DNA from: Parapedobacter tibetensis | GTDB taxonomy: Bacteria > Bacteroidota > Bacteroidia > Sphingobacteriales > Sphingobacteriaceae | Length of the DNA stretch: 64,000 bases | Direction of reading: 5' to 3' | NCBI RefSeq assembly: GCF_024704835.1 | Contig: NZ_JAMXBE010000004.1 | Location: 434,001 to 498,000, forward strand | In this document: positions 33,410 through 39,790 of the stretch, piece by piece | Numbering within the stretch: the stretch's first letter is position 1 | How the letters are laid out: each line of letters starts with the position of its first letter | Notes under the pieces: generated by a model | What the model was told of the DNA's origin: nothing | What the model saw: the letters and a program-made list of their open reading frames with translations, nothing else | Database searches by the model: none | Made by a program: the position numbers and the translations under genes

Positions 33410-34033
33410 ATGGCACACCAAGTTCCGGAAGACGGCACATTACTTCCCTTGATGGAAGAATTTTACACCATTCAGGGCGAAGGATACCATACAGGTAAAG
33501 CGGCTTATTTTATCCGCTTAGGGGGATGCGATGTAGGGTGCCACTGGTGCGATGTGAAAGAAAGCTGGGATGCAGAGCTCCATCCACTCACAGCTGCCGA
33601 TACCATCATCGAACACGCTAAGCAACACCCCTCAAAAGCGGTTGTCGTTACCGGCGGCGAGCCATTGCTTTATAACCTCGATTACCTCACCCAGGGGTTG
33701 CAATCTGCAGGTATCAAAGCGTTTATCGAAACCTCCGGCGCCTATCCACTGAGCGGGCATTGGGATTGGATCTGCCTCTCCCCAAAGAAATTTAAGTGGC
33801 CCTTGCCGGATGTCATCGCTGCTGCGGGTGAACTGAAAGTCATTGTCTTCAACAAAAATGATTTTGATTGGGCGGAGAAATATGCTGCTCAGGTCCCACC
33901 ATCTTGCAGACTCTACCTGCAACCCGAATGGTCAAAGGCCCAGGAGATGACCCCGCTCATCGTGGAATATGTGATGCAAAACCCAAAATGGGAAATCTCC
34001 CTACAAACACACAAGTACCTGAACATTCCTTAA
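33410..34033 (+). CDS. queE: 7-carboxy-7-deazaguanine synthase (radical SAM)
   Basis: QueE makes 7-carboxy-7-deazaguanine, a queuosine precursor, from carboxy-tetrahydropterin. The 207-residue protein (from ATG 33410) has EEFYTIQGEGYHTGKAAYFIRLGG and the radical-SAM cluster motif CDVGCHWC, which is CxxxCxxC. The glycine-rich SAM site VVTGGEPLL follows near residue 81. The frame is open to 33263, but those 49 residues would span the -7 box and do not resemble the family. No queC or queD is adjacent. Confidence 0.93.
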   Translation: MAHQVPEDGTLLPLMEEFYTIQGEGYHTGKAAYFIRLGGCDVGCHWCDVKESWDAELHPLTAADTIIEHAKQHPSKAVVVTGGEPLLYNLDYLTQGLQSAGIKAFIETSGAYPLSGHWDWICLSPKKFKWPLPDVIAAAGELKVIVFNKNDFDWAEKYAAQVPPSCRLYLQPEWSKAQEMTPLIVEYVMQNPKWEISLQTHKYLNIP

Positions 34034-34282
34034 ACCACTACCACTGTTTGGCTATTTCCGAATAAATTCTGTACCTTCGTATAAGATGACCAATTAACGG
34101 AATATGCCATTACGTGTAGCTTCATTATGTTCAGGCATGCCATTGCTTACACAAGCACTTTTGGCAAAGCTTGTTTTCGCCCAATACTGATGTATTGACA
34201 CCAATCCACCAAGCGTTTATAGGGGTTCGATTTTGCGATTTCGTATCCTGTAGTTCTAACTTCGTATTTCAAATTTAAAGCC
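34034..34282. other. Leader region of the tyrosine-catabolism genes
   Basis: 249 bp without a known gene. TTTG (34047-34050) and TACCTTCG (34072-34079) with a 21-bp spacer make a plausible promoter with one mismatch in the -7 box. This would give a leader of about 200 nt before hmgA, with a 28-residue ORF (34104-34190, beginning MPLRVASLCSG) in it. No riboswitch is recognised. Confidence 0.4.
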
Positions 34283-35440
34283 ATGCCAATTTATCATACT
34301 TTGGGGAAAATCCCCCCTAAACGACATACCATATTCCGTAAGCCCGATGGCGGGTTGTACGCAGAGGAACTCGTATCAACACATGGATTTTCAAACACCT
34401 ATTCGTTGGTGTACCACTGCCACCCTCCTACGCTTGTGAAGCAAATCAGTGAACCTTTTGCCGTCCATCCAAAAATCGCGCGAGAAAAGCATTTGAAGCA
34501 CACCAGCCTCAAAGGATTTAACATCGCTCCGGCGGATGATTACCTCGATAGCAGAAAACCTGTTCTTGTAAATGCAGACCTACATATCTCACTAGCCGCA
34601 CCAAGGCATTCGATGACAGATTATTTTTACAAAAACAGCCAGGCCGACGAGGTTATTTTTGTGCATAAAGGAAGCGGCCTGCTCAAGACCGGATACGGAC
34701 AAATATCATTTGAATACGGCGATTACCTTTTGGTACCTCGTGGTGTCATCTACCAACTGCATTTTGACAACCCCGAGAACCGACTTTTCATCGTAGAATC
34801 GTTCAGCCCTATCCGTACACCCAAGCGGTACCGTAATGAGCATGGGCAACTGATGGAACATTCGCCATTTTGTGAACGCGACATGAAATTGCCGAGAGAT
34901 TTGGAAACTTATGATGAAAAAGGTGACTTTAAGGTATTGATCAAAAAGGAGGGATTGATGTATCCCTATACATATGGCACCCACCCCTTTGATTTCATCG
35001 GATGGGATGGCTATCATTTCCCTTGGGGTTTCTCTATACACAATTTCGAACCCATTACAGGTAGGCTGCACCAGCCCCCTCCTGTGCACCAGACATTTGA
35101 AACGGACAGTTTTGTGCTGTGCAGCTTCTGCCCACGGATGTATGACTACCATCCGCAATCCATACCCACACCTTACAACCACAGCAATGTTGACTCGGAT
35201 GAGGTACTGTATTATGTGGATGGTGATTTCATGAGTCGCAAAAGTGTGGAACGCGGGCAAATCACCTTGCATCCCGGAGGCATACCACATGGTCCACATC
35301 CCGGTACGGTTGAAAAAAGCATTGGTAAGACCAAAACGGATGAGCTGGCTGTGATGATCGATCCCTTCCGGCCGCTAATGCTTACGGAAGAAGCATTGGA
35401 AATAGAAGATAGGAATTATTATAAATCATGGCAAGAGTAA
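34283..35440 (+). CDS. hmgA: Homogentisate 1,2-dioxygenase
   Basis: HGD opens the ring of homogentisate to maleylacetoacetate in tyrosine breakdown. The 385-residue protein starts PIYHTLGKIPPKRHTIFRKPDGG, contains the cupin segment DEVIFVHKGSGLL with a following GDYLLVPRG, and the metal-ligand region HSNVDSDEVLYYVDGDF and HPGGIPHGPHPG. It is shorter than eukaryotic HGD (about 445 residues), as is usual for the Bacteroidota form. hppD follows 127 bp downstream, so two consecutive steps lie together; the hydrolase of the next step is not in the window. Confidence 0.92.
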   Translation: MPIYHTLGKIPPKRHTIFRKPDGGLYAEELVSTHGFSNTYSLVYHCHPPTLVKQISEPFAVHPKIAREKHLKHTSLKGFNIAPADDYLDSRKPVLVNADLHISLAAPRHSMTDYFYKNSQADEVIFVHKGSGLLKTGYGQISFEYGDYLLVPRGVIYQLHFDNPENRLFIVESFSPIRTPKRYRNEHGQLMEHSPFCERDMKLPRDLETYDEKGDFKVLIKKEGLMYPYTYGTHPFDFIGWDGYHFPWGFSIHNFEPITGRLHQPPPVHQTFETDSFVLCSFCPRMYDYHPQSIPTPYNHSNVDSDEVLYYVDGDFMSRKSVERGQITLHPGGIPHGPHPGTVEKSIGKTKTDELAVMIDPFRPLMLTEEALEIEDRNYYKSWQE

Positions 35441-35450
35441 AATGGTTTGG

Positions 35451-35541
35451 AACGCAGATGACACAGATGGAACGGATAAGCACGGATGGTATAAAAATAA
35501 TCCGCGTAAATCTGCCGAATCCGTATTATCTGTGTTCTATT
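35451..35541. repeat. Long imperfect inverted repeat of the CAGAT/CGGAT type
   Basis: The hmgA-hppD gap holds AACGCAGATGACACAGATGG with ACGGATAAGCACGGAT, then the roughly inverted ATCCGCGTAAATCTGCC and AATCCGTATTATCTGTGTTC. The whole could fold into a hairpin about 90 nt long in the transcript. The same vocabulary appears at 7660-7730, 36712-36775 and 42220-42275. Confidence 0.55.
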
Positions 35542-35567
35542 AAATAAATGAAATTCAAATTACAACA

Positions 35568-36704
35568 ATGACCAAAGAAACATTAACATTTGCAGAGAAA
35601 ATAGCCAGGGCGGAGGATTTCCTGCCCATCAATGGCACTGATTTCATTGAATTATATGTGGGCAACGCCAAGCAATCCGCGCATTATTATCAGACGGCAT
35701 TCGGTTTCCAACCTGAAGCTTACGCTGGACCCGAAACTGGTATACGAGACCGGGTTTCCTATGTGTTGCGGCAGCAGAAAATAAGGCTTGTACTTACCAC
35801 AGCCCTACATGCTACCCACCCGATAAGCGACCACGTGAAGAAGCACGGCGATGGCGTGAAGGTATTGGCATTGTGGGTAGATGATGCTTATAAAGCATAC
35901 GAGGAAACCACCAAACGTGGCGCCAAATCATATCAAGCGCCACGAACACTTACCGATGACTTCGGCGAGCTACGTACCTCCGGCATCTATACCTACGGAG
36001 AGACCGTACACCTTTTTGTGGAACGCAAAAACTATCAAGGCGTTTTCATGCCGGGCTATGAGAAATGGGAATCCGAATATAAACCCGAGGAGACAGGGCT
36101 ATTATATGTAGACCACTGCGTGGGCAATGTAGGGTGGAACCGTATGAACGAAACCGTGAAATGGTACCAAGACGTGATGGGGTTTGTGAATATCCTTTCG
36201 TTTGACGACAAGCAAATCAACACAGAATATTCCGCATTGATGAGCAAAGTGATGAGCAATGGGAATGGTTACGTGAAATTTCCCATCAATGAACCAGCCG
36301 AAGGAGTGAAAAAATCCCAGATTGAGGAGTACCTTGAGTTTTACGAGGGCGAAGGGGTACAACATGCTGCCCTCGCGACCAACAATATCCTGCGCACCGT
36401 CAAAACGCTACGAGAACGGGGCGTGGAGTTCTTGAGCACACCACCCAACACATATTATGAAATGTTATCTGAACGCGTAGGAGAAATCGATGAGGAAATT
36501 AAAACCATCCAAGAATTAGGCATTTTGGTGGATCGCGACGAAGAGGGATACCTGTTACAGATATTCACTAAACCTGTACAAGATCGCCCTACGCTTTTCT
36601 TTGAAATCATCCAGCGTAAAGGAGCCCAAAGTTTCGGAGCGGGCAACTTCAAGGCTCTATTTGAAGCCATCGAACGCGAACAGGAAAAACGAGGCAATTT
36701 GTAA
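35568..36704 (+). CDS. hppD: 4-hydroxyphenylpyruvate dioxygenase
   Basis: HPPD converts 4-hydroxyphenylpyruvate to homogentisate, the substrate of the preceding gene's product. The 378-residue protein has two vicinal-oxygen-chelate domains. Iron ligands are recognisable in YVDHCVGN (His, near residue 182), GVQHAALATNNI (His, near 265) and LFFEIIQRKG (Glu, near 345), and the C-terminal gating helix GNFKALFEAIEREQ is present. Length is typical. It probably shares a transcript with hmgA. Confidence 0.96.
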   Translation: MTKETLTFAEKIARAEDFLPINGTDFIELYVGNAKQSAHYYQTAFGFQPEAYAGPETGIRDRVSYVLRQQKIRLVLTTALHATHPISDHVKKHGDGVKVLALWVDDAYKAYEETTKRGAKSYQAPRTLTDDFGELRTSGIYTYGETVHLFVERKNYQGVFMPGYEKWESEYKPEETGLLYVDHCVGNVGWNRMNETVKWYQDVMGFVNILSFDDKQINTEYSALMSKVMSNGNGYVKFPINEPAEGVKKSQIEEYLEFYEGEGVQHAALATNNILRTVKTLRERGVEFLSTPPNTYYEMLSERVGEIDEEIKTIQELGILVDRDEEGYLLQIFTKPVQDRPTLFFEIIQRKGAQSFGAGNFKALFEAIEREQEKRGNL

Positions 36705-36711
36705 CGGGATT

Positions 36712-36775
36712 GAACACAGACTGTGTCCGACTACTGGCGGATAACGCGGATTGAACGCATAAACACCGATGCAAA
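36712..36775. repeat. Decayed CAGATT/CGGATT-type intergenic repeat
   Basis: Text such as GAACACAGACTGTGTCC, GGCGGATAACGCGGATTGAACGC lies just after hppD. ACACAGACTGTGT is itself a palindrome. It is like the elements at 7660, 35451 and 42220. Confidence 0.4.
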
Positions 36776-36828
36776 CCTATTGTTAATGTAGCAAATCTGT
36801 TGCAATGCAACTTGTTTTTGGAACATTT

Positions 36829-36860
36829 TTTGACCTTATCATTTCAAAACAGTAAATTTG
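36829..36860 (+). promoter_or_regulatory. Promoter for the DUF1573 gene
   Basis: TTTG (36829-36832), 20-bp spacer, TAAATTTG (36853-36860): both elements match the Bacteroidota consensus. The predicted leader is about 40 nt. Confidence 0.7.
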
Positions 36861-36905
36861 TATGGTATCAATAATCCATACTACACTAAAACAAAAAAAA
36901 TAAAG

Positions 36906-37289
36906 ATGAAAAAAATTGCTACAATATGCGCCATTTTGATTGCCTTTGTCTGTACAACTGCTCTGGGGCAACAAGCCAGCAAAGCAGAATTTAAATTCAA
37001 CGCGGAATCACATGATTTTGGAAAAATACCTCAAAACAACCCGGTTTCGCATGAATTTAGCTTCACAAACGTGGGTACAGAGCCTATCATTATCAGTCAA
37101 GTGAAACCTTCCTGCGGATGCTCGGTTGCTGAATTTACAAAAACCCCCGTGAAACCCGGTGAGTCAGGCAAAATCAAGGTGACTTATGACGCAAAAGCCA
37201 AGCAGCCATTCACCAAAAACTTCACCATACGGTCCAATACAAAGACTCCTGTCAAGACCCTTTACATCAAAGGAGAAGTAACTGGTTAA
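36906..37289 (+). CDS. DUF1573 domain-containing exported protein
   Basis: A 127-residue protein read from ATG 36906: a signal peptide (MKKIATICAILIAFVCTTALGQ) and one immunoglobulin-like ASH/DUF1573 domain with FNAESHDFGKIPQNNPVSHEF, the conserved IISQVKPSCGCSVAEFTK and PGESGKIKVTYDAK. The CGC pair may bind metal or form a disulfide. The family is very common in Bacteroidota, secreted or periplasmic, and its role is unknown. The frame is open from 36858, but the promoter covers that site. A clear terminator follows. Confidence 0.88.
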   Translation: MKKIATICAILIAFVCTTALGQQASKAEFKFNAESHDFGKIPQNNPVSHEFSFTNVGTEPIIISQVKPSCGCSVAEFTKTPVKPGESGKIKVTYDAKAKQPFTKNFTIRSNTKTPVKTLYIKGEVTG

Positions 37290-37310
37290 TAAGAGTTTTC
37301 TTGAAATATT

Positions 37311-37341
37311 AAAACCGCTATCCAATTAGCGGTTTTTTTTA
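37311..37341 (+). terminator. Rho-independent terminator after DUF1573
   Basis: AAAACCGCTA and TAGCGGTTTT form a perfect stem around TCCAAT, followed by a T-tract. Confidence 0.9.
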
Positions 37342-37391
37342 TTTCTGTTAAGTCAAATGCTATGCTTAATATTCATCTATAAAGTAAGTTT

Positions 37392-37449
37392 TCAATGGCA
37401 GATGAGAGATCGATAAATTGCATATAAGAGGCAATTTATCTAAGTTTGC
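37392..37449 (+). repeat. 58-bp dispersed repeat, copy at 37.4 kb
   Basis: Matches the minus strand of 22001-22058 at 50 of 58 positions. The flank CAATGGCAGATGAGAGATC and the arms are conserved, while the 11-bp spacer has mostly changed. Confidence 0.75.
37412..37448 (+). promoter_or_regulatory. Inverted-repeat promoter of the aminotransferase
   Basis: GATAAATTG (37412-37420), 11-bp spacer, CAATTTATC (37432-37440), immediately followed by the -7 box TAAGTTTG (37441-37448). The TTG ending the left arm is 20 bp upstream of the -7 box and acts as the -33 element. The gene's ATG is at 37468, giving a leader of about 15 nt. The inverted repeat lies upstream of the start of transcription, so it would act as DNA (operator or cruciform), not as an RNA hairpin. 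Confidence 0.7.
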
Positions 37450-37467
37450 AGCAAAATAACGCAAATC

Positions 37468-38667
37468 ATGCCTTCAGTATCCATAAAAGGTCGCGAAATG
37501 CCGGCCTCCCCTATCCGTAAGCTCACGCCATATGCAGATAAGGCCAAACGGGAGGGCAAACACGTTTACCACCTAAATATTGGGCAACCCGATATTGAAA
37601 CTCCACAGATCATGTTGGATGCCATCAGGAACATTGGTTTCAAGGTTTGGGCATACACGCCATCGGAAGGGACTGCTTCATACCGCGATAAACTGAGTGG
37701 ATATTACAATAAATTAGGATACAATATTCTTCCGGAAGACATCTTGGTGACCAATGGTGGTTCGGAGGCTATCACCATCGCCATGCAAGCATGCATCAAT
37801 CCGGATGAGGAAATCATCATACCCGAACCTTTCTATGCCAATTACAATGGTTTTGCGCGCTCGGCGGGCATTGTAGTCAAGCCCATTCTGTCTTATATAG
37901 ACGATGGTTTCGCATTGCCGGCCATCTCCTCATTTGAGGAGTTAATCACTGAAAAGACCAAGGCTATTGCTATCTGCAATCCAAACAACCCCACGGGTTA
38001 CTTGTATTCACGCAAGGAACTCGAGGCCCTACGCGACCTTTGCCTAAAGCATGACCTTTTCCTGCTGGCCGATGAAGCTTACCGGGAATTCTGCTATGAC
38101 GGCAGCGCGTTTGTGTCGCCTATGCATTTGGAAGGTCTTGAACAGCATGTGGTTGTGCTGGATACGGTTTCCAAGCGGTATAGTGCTTGCGGTGCAAGGC
38201 TGGGCTGTTTGGTGACCAAAAATAGCGAGCTTTGGGCAGCGGCCCTTAAATTTGCGCAAGCGCGGCTCAGTCCACCAGCCGTGGCACAGCTTGCGGCAGA
38301 GGCAGCGATAGATACCCCCCAAAGCTATTTCGACGCAGTGAAAGCGGAATATACTGCCCGAAGGGACATATTGGTTGCAGGACTCAATAAAATTGACGGT
38401 GTTTACTGTCCCATTCCGGGCGGGGCGTTTTATGTAGTCGCCCGTCTGCCCATTGATGATTCCGATCGATTCTGCCAGTGGATGCTGGAACATTTTTCAC
38501 ACGAAAACCAAACCGTGATGATGGCCCCTGCCACTGGTTTCTATAGTTCTACAAATGCAGGAAAAGATGAGGTAAGGCTGGCTTATGTATTAAATATAAA
38601 TGACTTGGAAAAATCATTAATATGCCTCGAGAAAGGGCTAGCGAAGTATCCGGGAAAGAAAATATAG
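37468..38667 (+). CDS. Pyridoxal-phosphate-dependent aminotransferase (class I)
   Basis: A 399-residue fold-type I aminotransferase of the aspartate-aminotransferase family. It has YHLNIGQPDIETP, the PLP-binding NPNNPTGYLYS, ADEAYREFCYDGSAF and the Schiff-base Lys in LDTVSKRYSACGARLGC (near residue 239), and a C-terminal R386-like Arg in DEVRLAYVLN. It moves amino groups between an amino acid and a 2-oxo acid; aspartate is only the family default. Its promoter carries the inverted-repeat element. It converges with cmk, whose stop codon is only 2 bp away. Confidence 0.9.
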   Translation: MPSVSIKGREMPASPIRKLTPYADKAKREGKHVYHLNIGQPDIETPQIMLDAIRNIGFKVWAYTPSEGTASYRDKLSGYYNKLGYNILPEDILVTNGGSEAITIAMQACINPDEEIIIPEPFYANYNGFARSAGIVVKPILSYIDDGFALPAISSFEELITEKTKAIAICNPNNPTGYLYSRKELEALRDLCLKHDLFLLADEAYREFCYDGSAFVSPMHLEGLEQHVVVLDTVSKRYSACGARLGCLVTKNSELWAAALKFAQARLSPPAVAQLAAEAAIDTPQSYFDAVKAEYTARRDILVAGLNKIDGVYCPIPGGAFYVVARLPIDDSDRFCQWMLEHFSHENQTVMMAPATGFYSSTNAGKDEVRLAYVLNINDLEKSLICLEKGLAKYPGKKI

Positions 38668-38669
38668 CA

Positions 38670-39332
38670 TTATAGACGATCGAGCACGAACTGCAATTGC
38701 TCTTCTTCATTGAGGTTGGTGTTATCCAATATGATGGCATCGTCCGCCCGTATTAAAGGGCTTTCCTCCCGTGTGGTATCGATATAATCGCGATGGGCCA
38801 AATTTTCGAAGACCTCCTCCAGTGTAATGTTTTCGCCCTTGTTTTTCAGTTCAAGGTAACGTCGTTCTGCACGTATCTTTGGATCGGCCGTCATGAAAAT
38901 TTTCAAGTCAGCATCGGGAAACACCGTGGTACCGATATCGCGGCCATCCATCACGATATCCAGTCTTTTGCCAAGTTTCTGTTGCTGTGCCACCATAGCC
39001 ACACGCACCGCCTTAATCGCACTCACTTCACTCACTAAGTCCGATACATACATTTGCCTGATTTCTTCTGAAACGTCTTCACCATTGAGAAAGATGCGGT
39101 TTTCGCCTGATTTGACTTCGAAATCCAGATTTATGTTCTCCAATTCCTCAGCGATGCCCTCCTCATCCTCAATTGGCCTAGCTACCCGTATCAAATGCAA
39201 AGTGACGGCTCTGTACATTGCCCCACTATCCACGTATAAATACCTGAGTTTGGTTGCCAGTGCCTTAGCTAATGTGCTTTTTCCGCAGGATGAATAACCA
39301 TCAATGGCAATAATTTTGTTCGTTCTGATCAT
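38670..39332 (-). CDS. cmk: Cytidylate kinase
   Basis: CMP kinase phosphorylates CMP and dCMP for nucleotide recycling. The 220-residue protein has Walker A DGYSSCGKSTLAK near residues 12-24, the NMP-binding MDGRDIGTTVFPDADLKIF, and the lid Arg-rich segment RAERRYLELKNKG. Length is normal. It lies 6 bp after a small hypothetical gene that itself follows topA, so the three may be one operon. Confidence 0.96.
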   Translation of the reverse strand: MIRTNKIIAIDGYSSCGKSTLAKALATKLRYLYVDSGAMYRAVTLHLIRVARPIEDEEGIAEELENINLDFEVKSGENRIFLNGEDVSEEIRQMYVSDLVSEVSAIKAVRVAMVAQQQKLGKRLDIVMDGRDIGTTVFPDADLKIFMTADPKIRAERRYLELKNKGENITLEEVFENLAHRDYIDTTREESPLIRADDAIILDNTNLNEEEQLQFVLDRL

Positions 39333-39338
39333 TTTTAA

Positions 39339-39752
39339 TCAATTATTTCCACCAATCAAAACCCCGGGTTTATTCAAAATCGGTATTTTAATCAGATTGT
39401 CATCAATGATGCTTTCGGGAAGGAAAATATATTTCTTATCGTAGATGACGCCATCAATGTAATAACTGAGCCAATATTCATTGGTCAAACCAAATATATG
39501 CTCATCTATCGCCTCAATCTTGGCATACTCGTTTGGATTGATATCGCCAATAAAATGCCGTAAGATAGAAGTTTTAACTTCCTTGTCATGTTTAAGACCA
39601 TAGCCCTTGGAGCTCACCATCACATTTTTAATGGGTATATCCTTTTGGTTGATGAGGTATACATTCCATACTTTTCCGGCGGGTGATTCACTTTCCAACA
39701 CCACGGCAATGGAAATATCCTGGACTATATTTTTTGGCAAATCTTTTTTCAT
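39339..39752 (-). CDS. Conserved hypothetical protein between topA and cmk
   Basis: A 137-residue soluble protein with no signal peptide or transmembrane helix. It appears beta-rich (IAVVLESESPAGKVWNVYLIN, VMVSSKGYG, YWLSYYIDG, YDKKYIFLPE) and ends in PILNKPGVLIGGNN. I recognise no domain. I recall similar unnamed proteins next to cmk/topA in other Sphingobacteriales, so it is probably a conserved lineage-specific gene. Spacing is 38 bp after topA and 6 bp before cmk. Confidence 0.7.
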   Translation of the reverse strand: MKKDLPKNIVQDISIAVVLESESPAGKVWNVYLINQKDIPIKNVMVSSKGYGLKHDKEVKTSILRHFIGDINPNEYAKIEAIDEHIFGLTNEYWLSYYIDGVIYDKKYIFLPESIIDDNLIKIPILNKPGVLIGGNN

Positions 39753-39790
39753 GTTATCAGTAGTCGGCTATCAGCTGGAGGCCGAAAGCC

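Noticed and set aside
34215-34260. tRNA-like GGTTCGATTT sequence
   Set aside because: No acceptor stem, D-arm or anticodon stem can be formed around it.
38044-38493. 149-residue minus-strand open frame
   Set aside because: Entirely antisense to the class I aminotransferase gene, with no promoter or family match.
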